Assembly (NCBI GenBank): GCA_015259035.1
Contig: JABZHC010000013.1
Location: forward strand, 1-22,103
Source of the DNA: Atopobium sp.
GTDB taxonomy: Bacteria > Actinomycetota > Coriobacteriia > Coriobacteriales > Atopobiaceae
Direction of reading: 5' to 3'
Length of the DNA stretch: 22,103 nucleotides
The notes beneath the pieces were generated by a model, which ran no database searches, had not been told where the DNA came from, and saw nothing but the letters and a program-made list of their open reading frames with translations. The position numbers were made by a program, and so were the translations under genes. This document shows, in pieces, positions 14,429 to 22,103 of this stretch (position 1 is its first letter; each line of letters starts with the position of its first letter).

Positions 14429-14462
14429 GTGTTGGAAAGTGTTTTCTAGTGTGTGTAAGTGT
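14429..14462 (+). promoter_or_regulatory. MraZ operator: four GTGT units at exact 10-bp spacing
   Basis: GTGT starts at 14429, 14439, 14449 and 14459. The surrounding ten-base units read TGGTGTTGGA, AAGTGTTTTC, TAGTGTGTGT and AAGTGTCGGA. This agrees with MraZ boxes described in other bacteria, which are short direct repeats (AAAGTG-type in mycoplasmas, TGGG-type in E. coli) at 10-bp steps. It ends 10 bases before a TATATT -10 element (14473-14478) and so covers the -35 region of the mraZ promoter. MraZ probably autoregulates from here; repression or activation cannot be told from sequence. Confidence 0.75.
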
Positions 14463-14472
14463 CGGAATGAGT

Positions 14473-14478
14473 TATATT
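14473..14478 (+). promoter_or_regulatory. Candidate -10 of the mraZ/dcw promoter
   Basis: TATATT matches five of six -10 bases. Its -35 position falls in the last two GTGT units and is a poor TTGACA match, as expected for a promoter needing an activator or overlapped by an operator. It would give a leader of about 95 bases. Confidence 0.45.
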
Positions 14479-14513
14479 TATTCCACGTTCAATCGACGGA
14501 CTATGCCCAAGCG

Positions 14514-14553
14514 TTGCCGCGCACACACAACACAAACACAGCCCGCGCGGCAA
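14514..14553 (+). other. GC-rich stem with A/C-only-rich loop in the mraZ leader
   Basis: TTGCCGCGC (14514-14522) pairs perfectly with GCGCGGCAA (14545-14553), nine pairs. The 22-base loop (14523-14544) is almost entirely A and C and so likely single-stranded. The stem ends 16 bases before the GGGGGAG ribosome binding site. No T-run follows, so it is not a terminator. Function is unknown. Confidence 0.6.
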
Positions 14554-14579
14554 GGGGCGCCAACGTGAAAGGGGGAGAC

Positions 14580-15014
14580 ATGCTTACTGGTCAGTATCAG
14601 CGTTCGCTGGACTCCAAGATTCGCGTGACTCTTCCTGCACCTCAGCGCAAGCAGCTTGGCGATGTCGTCATCTTGCTCCGTCGACAGGACGCGCTTTACG
14701 GCTACTCACCTGAGGCGTATGAGGCTTGGATTGCAAGTCTGAACCTCAACCCAAGGAACCGCGACGACGTCACAGCTCTTCGCATGCTGAACGCAGCAGC
14801 AACAACCGTCGACATTGACTCGGCCGGCCGCGTTGCTCTGGGAAAGATTGACGAGTCCGATCCACAGGCTAGGGAGAAGCTCCAGCTTGACCGCGACGTC
14901 ACCATTGTCGGTAACGGCGACCACTTTGAGATTTGGAACACCAACAAGTGGAACAGCCTCTTCTCGGCAGATGACCGCGTTGCAACGCTCGAGGACCTCA
15001 TCTTTGGCGCCTAG
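14580..15014 (+). CDS. mraZ: MraZ, transcriptional regulator of the dcw cluster
   Basis: A 144-residue DNA-binding protein of normal length. The ATG at 14580 follows GGGGGAG closely. It carries two SpoVT/AbrB-like swapped-hairpin domains. The first begins GQYQRSLDSKIRVTLPAPQR (residues about 4-23), the second has VDIDSAGRVALG (near 78-89), which carries the family DxxGR signature. The C-terminus is EIWNTNKWN followed by an acidic helix. MraZ forms rings of eight or more subunits and binds direct repeats before its own gene; a fitting array lies at 14429-14462. It is the first gene of the cluster, 15 bases before rsmH. An in-frame upstream extension to 14304 is rejected. Confidence 0.95.
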   Translation: MLTGQYQRSLDSKIRVTLPAPQRKQLGDVVILLRRQDALYGYSPEAYEAWIASLNLNPRNRDDVTALRMLNAAATTVDIDSAGRVALGKIDESDPQAREKLQLDRDVTIVGNGDHFEIWNTNKWNSLFSADDRVATLEDLIFGA

Positions 15015-15029
15015 TGAGGCGAGAAGATC

Positions 15030-16013
15030 GTGAAGGTAGAAGACGGTAACTTGAAAGTCGAATATCGGCACCAACCAGTAATGCTTGCAGAAGTGCTGCG
15101 CGAGCTGGACCCCAAGCCAGGTGAAGTTGTTTGCGACTGCACCTTGGGAGGAGCGGGCCACACCGTAGAGATGGCAAAGCTGATTGCTCCAGACGGTCTT
15201 TCCATTGGAATTGACCAGGACGCAATGGCTCATCAAGCAGCAGCTGCTCGCCTTAAGCAAGAAGTACCAAACGCGGAGTTTTTGCCGCTTAAGGGAAACT
15301 TTGGCGACCTCGATGAACTTCTCGTCTCTGCAGAAGTCCCCGGAGTTGACTGTTTCCTCTTTGACATTGGTGTTTCTTCTCCTCAGCTTGATATCCCAGA
15401 GCGAGGCTTTTCGTACCACGAAGATGCCCCGTTGGATATGCGAATGGACCCGGGCAAACAAACTCCAACTGCACAAGAGGTCATCAACACCTATAACGAA
15501 GCCGACCTCGCCCGAATCCTTCGAATTTACGGAGACGAGAAATTTGCCTCACGCATTGCACGACGTATTGTACAAACGCGAGAAAAGCGTCCCATCCAAA
15601 CGACGCTTGAGCTTGTTGAGGTAATCAAGGCAGCAATTCCCGCAGCAGCGCGTCGTCACGGCGGACATCCCGCCAGAAAGACGTTCCAAGCACTTCGTAT
15701 TGAAGTGAACCACGAGCTTGAGGTTTTGGAGCGTGGACTACGCTCTGCAATTGCCTGGGCTAATCCAGGAGGCAGGATTTGCGTTATCTCGTACCACTCG
15801 CTTGAAGATCGCATTGTCAAGCACGTGTTCTCCGAGCTGAGTCAAGGTTGTATCTGCCCGCCAGACCTTCCGGTTTGTATGTGCGGTCAAGTGCCGATAG
15901 TTGACGTGATTACGCGCAAACCTCTTGTGGCCACTCCAGAAGAGATAGAGCGCAACCCAAGGGCGAGAAGCGCCCTGATGAGGGTAGCGGTTAAACGCGA
16001 CCCAGAGAAATGA
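15030..16013 (+). CDS. rsmH: 16S rRNA (cytosine-N4)-methyltransferase RsmH
   Basis: A 327-residue enzyme (formerly MraW) that methylates N4 of C1402 in 16S rRNA with SAM. It starts at GTG 15030; a TTG at 15051 is a possible later start but has a worse ribosome binding site. Family motifs in order are YRHQPVMLAEVL (12-23), the SAM loop DCTLGGAGHT (36-45), FDIGVSSPQLD with PLDMRMD, RKTFQALRIEVNHEL, and VISYHSLEDRIVKHVF. Near the end a Cys-rich CICPPDLPVCMCG segment is typical of the family. It follows mraZ by 15 bases, as in most dcw clusters. Confidence 0.96.
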   Translation: MKVEDGNLKVEYRHQPVMLAEVLRELDPKPGEVVCDCTLGGAGHTVEMAKLIAPDGLSIGIDQDAMAHQAAAARLKQEVPNAEFLPLKGNFGDLDELLVSAEVPGVDCFLFDIGVSSPQLDIPERGFSYHEDAPLDMRMDPGKQTPTAQEVINTYNEADLARILRIYGDEKFASRIARRIVQTREKRPIQTTLELVEVIKAAIPAAARRHGGHPARKTFQALRIEVNHELEVLERGLRSAIAWANPGGRICVISYHSLEDRIVKHVFSELSQGCICPPDLPVCMCGQVPIVDVITRKPLVATPEEIERNPRARSALMRVAVKRDPEK

Positions 16014-16071
16014 AGTACCCCATAGCACTTGTTGCTTGATGTTAAGAAGTTTTTGAAGGGATTGAAGTTTA

Positions 16072-16491
16072 ATGGCACGTTACGGATCAGAAGCTGTAGC
16101 ACGCACAACTCAGTTTGAGCATGAGTACGCTCCTGAACAGAGCACTCGCACATCTTTTGAGGTTGTCCCTGGTGGCGGCCTTGATGCCGATGCTCGCCGT
16201 GGCGTAAGCAGCCAGTTCATCCAGCGTGTCAAGCTTATTGCTGTTGCTGCAGCACTCTTTCTGACACTTGGTGTTGTCCGTATTGGTATCTCTACCGCTA
16301 CGGTTTCTACTCTTCAGGCTAATAACGTCATCAGAAATGAAATGCGTGCAACAACTGCAACTAACGATTCCCTGCGCGTTTCTCGCTCTCTGCTTGCAAG
16401 CACTACACGCATTGAGCGCATTGCTACTCAGAATTACGGCATGACTCTTGAGACAAATCGCCCTGTTGTAGATGTAAACAACAACGCTTAG
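16072..16491 (+). CDS. ftsL: FtsL-like bitopic cell-division protein
   Basis: A 139-residue protein with GAAGGGA upstream. It has a charged cytoplasmic N-terminus (about 52 residues), one transmembrane helix (about 53-73, VKLIAVAAALFLTLGVVRI), and an extracellular segment with a helix rich in polar and hydrophobic heptads (75-120). The ERIATQNYGM near 115-124 matches the FtsL/DivIC C-terminal pattern (A-x-x-x-lGM). FtsL proteins bridge FtsB/DivIC and the FtsW-FtsI synthase at the septum. Sequence identity in this family is always low, so the call rests on size, topology, the GM motif and position between rsmH and the PBP gene, which is the standard place. The symbol is by position. Confidence 0.8.
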   Translation: MARYGSEAVARTTQFEHEYAPEQSTRTSFEVVPGGGLDADARRGVSSQFIQRVKLIAVAAALFLTLGVVRIGISTATVSTLQANNVIRNEMRATTATNDSLRVSRSLLASTTRIERIATQNYGMTLETNRPVVDVNNNA

Positions 16492-16507
16492 GCGTAAAAT
16501 ATACGTT

Positions 16508-18307
16508 GTGAGTACGCAGAATCGACATACTCGCGCATCGCGCAGAAAAACTCCTAAGGCCTCGTACGACGAGGCCTCTCGTGTGCATTTTCGTGGTCAT
16601 CGTGGTAGCAGCGGTGGCTCGGATGGTGTTGGCCCTGAAGGTAGACTCCGTCGCGTAGCAGCTGCTATGGCCATTATGGTGGCAATTGTTGTTCTTAGGC
16701 TTGCTTGGCTGCAAATCTTTACGGCAGCAGATCTTGCAAAGGGCGCCGAGAATAACCGCACCAACGACATTGTCTTGCACGCTCGTCGCGGCACCATTTA
16801 CGACCGCAACGGCAATGTCTTAGCCATGAGCGTTGACTGCAAAGACATCTATGCCAATCCTTCAGAGATTAAAGACGCAAACTCCGTAGCTCAGGTTTTT
16901 GCCTCGCTTTTAGGCGGAAGCCCTTCAGACTACCTTGGAGACCTGCAGCAAGACACCACCTTTGTCTATGTGCGCCGTCGTGTTGACACTGATACTGCTT
17001 CTAAGATTGAAAAAGCACTTGACGAGAAGAACCTCAAGGGCGTCTATTTTGTTAATAACACCAAGCGTGTCTATCCCTATGGCAACGTTGGCGTTCAGAT
17101 TCTGGGCTTTGTAAACGCAGATAACGAGGGCGCTTCTGGCCTTGAGTATTACTACAACGATATCCTTGCAGGTACTAATGGTCACATGATTGTTGAGACC
17201 GGCGCTGGTGGTACGCCAATTGCTGGCGGTACCTCAAACATCACTGAGGCACAAAATGGACAGGACATTGTTCTTTCCATTGATATTGAGCTGCAGAAGA
17301 AGGCAGAAGAGCAGCTTACTGCCGCAGTCAAAGACATTGAAGCCCAGCAGGGTGGCTCAATCATGGCCATGAATCCTCGTACCGGAGAAATCTATGCCGC
17401 CGCTTCGTACCCTCTGCCAGATTTTAAGAGCGATAACGGCGTTGACTACGAATCCCTCAACCTCAAGCTCGTCTCAAGTATCTATGAGCCTGGCTCGGTA
17501 TTTAAGGTAATTACCACCTCAATTGGTATAGACAACAACCTCTTTGGTCCGAATTCAACCTTCAACATTCCAACCGAGCTCAAGGTTGGCGATAACAAGG
17601 TTACCGACGATGACTGGCGTACCAGCGCCATGGACATGAGCGTAAGAGAGATGCTCAGACGTTCCTCCAACGTTGGTATGGCCTTCCTCGAGACACAGCT
17701 CATAGGTGATGAGCGCCTTGCAGCAGGAATTGATAAGTTTGGCATAGGTCACACCACGGGCATTGACTTCCCTGGTGAAGCTACAGGAATTGTCCGCTCT
17801 CTGGATGAATATGAAGGCCCAACTGGCGGAAACATGGCGTTTGGTCAGGGTCTTGCAATCCCATTTATCCAGGTCATTCGCGCATATACCGCTGTTGCTA
17901 ATAAGGGAACTATGGTGACTCCACACTTTATGGTTTCTAAGGGCGGTCAAGAGGTTACCTGGCCTACTAAAGACGTTATTTCCGCTTCCACAGCTTCGGC
18001 CGAGCTTGACATGATGACTACCGTTGTCAAAGAGGGCACCGGTGTTCGTGCAGGTATCTATGGCTATACCGTTGCTGGTAAAACAGGTACGGGCCAGCAG
18101 GTTGTGGAAGAAACCGGCTCGTACGGCGAGAATTCCGGTTTTGTTGCTTCCTTCTGCGGTATCGTGAATCCATCAGAATCTGATTTGATGGTTTACGTTG
18201 GACTTAACGATACCAACCAGCTTGCATCGCAGTCTGCCGCTGTGGTTTTCTCGCAATTTGCAAAAGACGCAGCCACACGCCTTAATATTCAACCAATCAA
18301 TAACTAG
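16508..18307 (+). CDS. ftsI: Division-type class B penicillin-binding protein (FtsI/PBP2-like transpeptidase)
   Basis: A 599-residue membrane-anchored transpeptidase starting at GTG 16508, 16 bases after the FtsL-like gene. Its ribosome binding site is weak, so coupling to ftsL is likely. The N-terminus is basic and Ser-rich, with one membrane helix at about 50-70. The pedestal begins with ARRGTIYDRNGNVLA (92-106). Catalytic motifs are S330-V-F-K333 in EPGSVFK, S386-S-N388, and K525-T-G527. No PASTA repeats follow, unlike many Gram-positive dcw PBPs; the protein ends about 70 residues after KTG. It cross-links septal peptidoglycan. It is the target class for beta-lactams. Whether the name ftsI or pbpB fits best is a matter of convention. 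Confidence 0.94.
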   Translation: MSTQNRHTRASRRKTPKASYDEASRVHFRGHRGSSGGSDGVGPEGRLRRVAAAMAIMVAIVVLRLAWLQIFTAADLAKGAENNRTNDIVLHARRGTIYDRNGNVLAMSVDCKDIYANPSEIKDANSVAQVFASLLGGSPSDYLGDLQQDTTFVYVRRRVDTDTASKIEKALDEKNLKGVYFVNNTKRVYPYGNVGVQILGFVNADNEGASGLEYYYNDILAGTNGHMIVETGAGGTPIAGGTSNITEAQNGQDIVLSIDIELQKKAEEQLTAAVKDIEAQQGGSIMAMNPRTGEIYAAASYPLPDFKSDNGVDYESLNLKLVSSIYEPGSVFKVITTSIGIDNNLFGPNSTFNIPTELKVGDNKVTDDDWRTSAMDMSVREMLRRSSNVGMAFLETQLIGDERLAAGIDKFGIGHTTGIDFPGEATGIVRSLDEYEGPTGGNMAFGQGLAIPFIQVIRAYTAVANKGTMVTPHFMVSKGGQEVTWPTKDVISASTASAELDMMTTVVKEGTGVRAGIYGYTVAGKTGTGQQVVEETGSYGENSGFVASFCGIVNPSESDLMVYVGLNDTNQLASQSAAVVFSQFAKDAATRLNIQPINN

Positions 18308-18315
18308 GAGAGCTC

Positions 18316-19752
18316 ATGGTTAAGCTTTCGGTTGAACAGATAGTCGCAGCTACAAATGCACGACTGCTCCACCGCGGAACCCGCGAGGTTGCGGGCGCGG
18401 CTGTCATCGACTCTCGCGAGGTCCAGGAAGGCTCACTCTTCGTGGCCTTCGCTGGCGAGAAGGTCAATGGAAACTCCTATCTCTTATCTGCTGCTCAGGC
18501 GGGCGCTGCTGTTGTAGTGGCATCTGAGCCTGTAGCAGACAATCTGCTCGACAACCTGGCCGCCACAGGAGTCAGCGTTCTTGAAGCCGCTGACGATGAC
18601 TGTGAGGCGTTCCTGCTAGCTCTTGCCGCTGCATGGCGAGAAGCCCATCCAAATTGGCTGGTTGTGGGCGTAACCGGATCGGTCGGTAAGACCACCACTA
18701 AAGAAATGCTTCGTCGCGGCATTGGCGCCACTCGTCGTGTGCACGCAACCGCTGGCAATCATAACAACCTTATTGGCCTGCCACTTACGGTACTTTCTAC
18801 TCCAGAGGATACCGAGGTGCTTGTGCTTGAGCTGGGCATGAATCACGCCGGCGAGATTACCAGGCTCACCTTGGTTGCTCGTCCAACGGTAGCCGTCATT
18901 ACAAACGTTGGCACCAGCCACATTGGTCTTCTCGGCAGCAGAGAAAACATTGCGCGCGCCAAGGCAGAGATTGTCTCGGGCATGCGCGCATTTGACTCAA
19001 TTGAGCCTACGCTTATTCAGGCTTCGGCGGGGGACTACACCAATTTCATCGCAGATGAGTTTGCTCGCCCTGCTCACGTTGTTTGTAAGACAGTGGGCGC
19101 CACAGAAGCTGACGTCATGAGCGCACAGCAGGTCACTCTTGACGAGGAGGGCCTTCCAACTGCCACTATTGTTGCTGCATCCGGCTGGTCACGCACGGTA
19201 ACCCTTGAGGTACCTGGGCGCGTTGTTGTCGACGACCTTCTTTTGGCACTTGAGGCTATAGAGACGCTTGGTCTTGACCTTGACGCAGCTGCAGAGGCTA
19301 TTGAGCAGATGCCTGCCACTCGTATGCGTCTTTCGGTACTTGACGCAACCTGTGGTGCCAAGATTATTGACGATTCATATAATGCAAGTCCTAACTCAAC
19401 AGCTGCAGCGCTTGACGTTTTGATGCAGATGCCTGCAGAGGGTCGCCGCATTGCTCTTATCGGAGAGATTGGCGAGCTTGGACCAGAGGAGAAGCGCCTC
19501 CACGGTTATGTGGGCGCCTATATTGCTGCTAAGAACCCAGACCTTGTTGCCTTTGTAGGCACGGGAGCCGCACGTGAAATGGTTGAAGCTGCGCGTGTTA
19601 TGGGCTTCTCGGAAGATAAAATTGAACAGTTCAGCGATGTCAACGAAGCACTTACCGTGCTCGGACCAGTACTAGCGCAAGGAGACGTTCTTCTCGCCAA
19701 GGCATCGAGGTCTGCCCAGCTTGATATTTTTGTAAAAGGAGTTACTGAGTAA
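18316..19752 (+). CDS. murF: UDP-MurNAc-tripeptide:D-Ala-D-Ala ligase MurF
   Basis: A 478-residue cytoplasmic ligase that adds D-Ala-D-Ala to the UDP-MurNAc tripeptide with ATP. AGGAGAG precedes the ATG, eight bases after the PBP stop. The N-terminal substrate domain has DSREVQEGSLFVAFAGEKVNG (32-52). The P-loop GVTGSVGKTTTKEM is at 118-131, and LELGMNHAGEI, TNVGTSHIGLLGS and DDSYNASPNS (Mur ligase ATP and adenine motifs) follow. ALIGEIGELGPEEKRLH in the C-terminal domain is MurF-like and separates it from MurE. No murE is found between ftsI and murF, where it commonly lies. The stop overlaps the mraY ATG by one base (TAATG). Confidence 0.95.
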   Translation: MVKLSVEQIVAATNARLLHRGTREVAGAAVIDSREVQEGSLFVAFAGEKVNGNSYLLSAAQAGAAVVVASEPVADNLLDNLAATGVSVLEAADDDCEAFLLALAAAWREAHPNWLVVGVTGSVGKTTTKEMLRRGIGATRRVHATAGNHNNLIGLPLTVLSTPEDTEVLVLELGMNHAGEITRLTLVARPTVAVITNVGTSHIGLLGSRENIARAKAEIVSGMRAFDSIEPTLIQASAGDYTNFIADEFARPAHVVCKTVGATEADVMSAQQVTLDEEGLPTATIVAASGWSRTVTLEVPGRVVVDDLLLALEAIETLGLDLDAAAEAIEQMPATRMRLSVLDATCGAKIIDDSYNASPNSTAAALDVLMQMPAEGRRIALIGEIGELGPEEKRLHGYVGAYIAAKNPDLVAFVGTGAAREMVEAARVMGFSEDKIEQFSDVNEALTVLGPVLAQGDVLLAKASRSAQLDIFVKGVTE

Positions 19753-20783
19753 TGTTTTTCCAGACTATTTACCCAACATACCAGGTGTTTGTGGCGCTTG
19801 GTGTCTCCTGCATCATCACGTTGATCTTAATGCCACTCTTTATCAAACTGATGAAGAAAGAGGGAGTAGGACAGCAGGTTCGCGCTGACGGCCCTCAGCA
19901 ACACCTGGTCAAGCAGGGTACTCCTACTATGGGTGGCGTCGTTATGCTGGTAAGCATTGTGCTCACCTGTATTGCGCTTGCTCAGTGGAACACCGACCTC
20001 ATTCTTGCTATGGCAGCTATGCTGCTCACAGGCTCGCTTGGTCTTCTGGACGATATTGAGTCTGTTGCCCACGGTAGAAGCCTTGGTCTTACCGCATCTC
20101 AGAAGATGGCTGGACTCATTACTATCTCTGTGGCATTTTGCCTGGCAGCAGTCAACATTTGGGGCATTACGCCCATTATTGCGTTCCCTGGTGGCCTTGA
20201 TATCAACCTGGGTATCCTTACTACCACCGTCAATTTAGGCGGAAACGTCATTTCTATCCCTTGGCTGTATCTCTTCTTTGTCTTTTTGCTCATGGCTGGC
20301 CTCTCCAACGCTGTTAACCTGACCGACGGCCTTGATGGCCTGGCTGGTGGCTGCGTTATGGTTGTCATGATTTTTATGGCTGCAGTAGCTTTCCGCTATG
20401 GCGAGAGTAGCCTTGCTGTTTTTGCCGCATCTATCGCAGGCGCTTGTATTGGTTTTTTGTGGTTTAACAGCTATCCTGCAAGCATTTTTATGGGAGACAC
20501 CGGCTCTCTTGCCTGGGGCGCTGCCTTTGCGGCCCTGGCCGTTCTTACCAAGACCGAGGTAGTTTCCCTGGTCATGGGCGGTCTTTTTATCATCGAGGCA
20601 CTGTCCGTTATCATTCAGGTTGTAAGCTACAAGGCAACTAAAAAGCGCGTATTCTTGATGGCTCCACTGCATCATCACTTTGAGAAACTTGGCTGGAACG
20701 AGACAAAAGTAGTCTTTAGATTCTGGATTATTTCTGGCGCATTTGCTGCTCTGGGCTTTGCTCTGTACTTCCAGCTTCACTAA
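19752..20783 (+). CDS. mraY: Phospho-MurNAc-pentapeptide transferase MraY
   Basis: A 343-residue polytopic membrane enzyme that joins phospho-MurNAc-pentapeptide to undecaprenyl phosphate, making lipid I. About ten hydrophobic helices are visible. Conserved motifs in order are HLVKQGTPTMGGV (near 51-63), LLDDIESV (about 97-104), NLTDGLDGLAGG, and FMGDTGSLAWGA, the Asp-rich loops that hold Mg2+ and UDP. The HHHFEKLGW loop near residue 300 is also typical. Length is close to the family norm. It is coupled by overlap to murF and followed 29 bases later by murD. It is the target class for tunicamycin-type nucleoside inhibitors. Confidence 0.96.
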   Translation: MFFQTIYPTYQVFVALGVSCIITLILMPLFIKLMKKEGVGQQVRADGPQQHLVKQGTPTMGGVVMLVSIVLTCIALAQWNTDLILAMAAMLLTGSLGLLDDIESVAHGRSLGLTASQKMAGLITISVAFCLAAVNIWGITPIIAFPGGLDINLGILTTTVNLGGNVISIPWLYLFFVFLLMAGLSNAVNLTDGLDGLAGGCVMVVMIFMAAVAFRYGESSLAVFAASIAGACIGFLWFNSYPASIFMGDTGSLAWGAAFAALAVLTKTEVVSLVMGGLFIIEALSVIIQVVSYKATKKRVFLMAPLHHHFEKLGWNETKVVFRFWIISGAFAALGFALYFQLH

Positions 20784-20812
20784 AGATATTGCTCTTAGAA
20801 AGGACCGTTTGC

Positions 20813-22103
20813 GTGTCGATTCTAGAAACACTTGGAAATGTATGTGTTCTTGGTTTTGGTAAGACCGGCGTCTCTGTCTGCACGTATTTGCTGCAGCAGC
20901 CAGAAGGTCGTGTGTCTTCCATAACGCTTGTGGGCGGCGCAGATGCTACTGTTGGCGAGAAGATCCAAGAGCTTGCAGACTTAGGCGTACAGGTACAATG
21001 CGGCTCTGATCAGGTTGAGGGCACCTTTGACCTAACCATTGCCTCTCCGGGCATTCCAGATACTTCTGAGCTGTTCTTAAGTGCAAAGGCAGCCTCTAAG
21101 CAGATTATGGGCGAGCCAGAGTTTGCCTATCAAGAAAGCCCTTCACAGTGGATTGGCATTACCGGCACAAACGGTAAAACTACCACCACAAGCTTGACTA
21201 CCTCAATCCTGCAGTATGCAGGCCTTGATGCAAGTGCTGTTGGCAATATTGGATTTACTATTACTGACCAACTTGCAGAGAGAAAGCCTGAGAGCTGGTT
21301 TGTAGCAGAGCTTTCAAGCTTCCAGCTTGCAACCACTCAAAAATTGCACCCTCATGTTGCCATGCTTTTAAACATTACGCCTGACCACCTTGAGTGGCAT
21401 GGTTCGCTTGAGGCATACGCTGCAGCTAAAGAGAAGATTTTTGCCAACCTTGATGCAAACGACCTGGCAATTGTGTCTGATTTAGACGAGTTCTGCCTGG
21501 ACGTGTCTTCTCGCCTTGAGGCGCGAGGCATTGCCGTATGTCATCTTGCTCAGACAGACCCCGGCACGCAAAATGCCGCTTTTGTACGCAACGGCGCGCT
21601 GGTAGTAAGGCTGTCTGGTAAAGAGATGGAGCTTGTAGCAGCTGATGCACTCCACATTAGGGGAGCGCACAATGCGCTCAACGCTCTTGCTGCAGCTGCC
21701 TGTGGACTGTTTTTGGGACTTGATATCGTCTCTATCAGGCACGCTCTGTTGGACTTTATGCCACTTGAGCACAGGATTGAGCCTGTTGATACGGTTAATG
21801 GTGTGTTGTACGTTAACGATTCCAAAGCAACTAATACCGATTCAGTTGAGAAATCTCTGACGTCGTTTCCAGGTAAAGACGTTATTTTGCTTCTTGGTGG
21901 TCACGATAAGGGCACAGAGCTTGATGAGTTTGCTCAAAAGGTATCTTCCACCTGCGCATATGCAATTTGCTTTGGAGAGGCTGGTCCTCGCTTTGCAGAG
22001 GCACTCCGCCGCGTTTCAGGCGGACATGCAGAAGTGGTAGAAGAGTCTCATCTGCGTGAGGCTTTTGATCGTGCGGTAGAGCTTGCTCGTCCAGGTTCTG
22101 TAG
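20813..22103 (+). CDS. murD: UDP-MurNAc-L-alanine:D-glutamate ligase MurD (3' truncated by window)
   Basis: The frame opens at GTG 20813, eight bases after AGAAAGGA (20797-20804), and stays open to the end of the window. It gives 430 residues plus one base, probably lacking 30-60 residues. The N-terminus (VCVLGFGKTGVSV) is the MurD Rossmann-like UDP-binding domain, with IASPGIP near residue 80. The P-loop GITGTNGKTTTT, ELSSFQLATT, and LNITPDHLEWHGSLEAYAAAKEKIF follow; the Lys in the last is the carbamylated residue position. HRIEPV and NDSKATNTDSV mark the C-terminal domain, and LLLGGHDKG is near the end. The LN-TPDHLEWHG pattern is diagnostic for MurD. It adds D-Glu to UDP-MurNAc-L-Ala. ftsW or murG would be expected next. 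Confidence 0.95.
   Translation, partial: MSILETLGNVCVLGFGKTGVSVCTYLLQQPEGRVSSITLVGGADATVGEKIQELADLGVQVQCGSDQVEGTFDLTIASPGIPDTSELFLSAKAASKQIMGEPEFAYQESPSQWIGITGTNGKTTTTSLTTSILQYAGLDASAVGNIGFTITDQLAERKPESWFVAELSSFQLATTQKLHPHVAMLLNITPDHLEWHGSLEAYAAAKEKIFANLDANDLAIVSDLDEFCLDVSSRLEARGIAVCHLAQTDPGTQNAAFVRNGALVVRLSGKEMELVAADALHIRGAHNALNALAAAACGLFLGLDIVSIRHALLDFMPLEHRIEPVDTVNGVLYVNDSKATNTDSVEKSLTSFPGKDVILLLGGHDKGTELDEFAQKVSSTCAYAICFGEAGPRFAEALRRVSGGHAEVVEESHLREAFDRAVELARPGSV

Larger units (their letters stand above)
14141..14579. other. 439-bp gene-free regulatory region between xerD and mraZ
   Basis: No credible coding sequence is seen here. In order it holds: a GTGGG-type direct-repeat array (14158-14194); a weak stem CTTCGT/ACGAAG (14197-14202 with 14212-14217) followed by GTTTTGTTT; an A/T-rich stretch (about 14266-14305) with AAAAATTTTT; a strong terminator (14319-14350); about 75 bases with no clear element; a second GTGT array with exact 10-bp period (14429-14462); a -10 candidate TATATT (14473-14478); and a 9-bp leader hairpin (14514-14553). 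An open frame continuous with mraZ starts at 14304, but it runs through the terminator and arrays and is rejected as coding. Confidence 0.7.

Noticed and set aside
14304..14579. In-frame 92-residue upstream extension of MraZ
   Set aside because: It runs through the terminator, the repeat array and the leader stem. MraZ of normal length starts at 14580 with an ideal ribosome binding site.
14706..15476. 256-residue antisense frame over mraZ and rsmH
   Set aside because: Covers two certain genes and their junction, with no domain or promoter of its own.

Overview
The window looks like chromosome from a mid-GC actinobacterium of the class Coriobacteriia, probably an Atopobium/Olsenella-type organism. 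This is inferred from protein character, the mix of ATG, GTG and TTG starts, a GAAC-N4-GTTC LexA operator and gene order; no rRNA gene is present to confirm it. All genes lie on the + strand and are tightly packed. No tRNA, rRNA, CRISPR array, insertion sequence or prophage was seen.

Layout. (1) 1-2530: the end of an aro block, with the 3' end of shikimate kinase, a 3-dehydroquinate-synthase homologue that seems to have lost its catalytic motifs, and an M24 Xaa-Pro peptidase, closed by a terminator. (2) 2540-5993: a mannose-family PTS operon (fused IIAB, then IIC and IID), a terminator, and a DUF956/ManO gene. This cassette separates the pepQ-like gene from efp, two genes that are often neighbours. 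(3) 5994-8801: efp, an Asp23/YqhY-like gene, nusB, xseB and tlyA. (4) 8798-11419: nadK and recN behind a near-ideal LexA operator that overlaps the tlyA stop codon. (5) 11420-14140: pyrG, whose ribosome binding site is partly paired in a leader hairpin, followed by xerD. (6) 14141-14579: a 439-bp gene-free regulatory region. It holds two tandem GTG-repeat arrays, an intrinsic terminator and a long leader hairpin. (7) 14580-22103: the division and cell wall (dcw) cluster mraZ-rsmH-ftsL-like-ftsI/PBP-murF-mraY-murD. MurD runs off the window, and murE is missing from its usual place.

How the parts work together. The dcw cluster makes lipid-linked peptidoglycan precursors (MurF, MurD, MraY) and the septal machinery (FtsL-like, PBP). 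MraZ probably controls its own promoter through the four-unit 10-bp repeat at 14429-14462. NadK and RecN are probably co-induced by DNA damage. The PTS operon imports and phosphorylates a hexose. The observations most worth a second look are the AroB-like probable pseudoenzyme, the SOS-controlled nadK-recN unit, the paired MraZ-type arrays with a terminator between them, and the pyrG leader hairpin.
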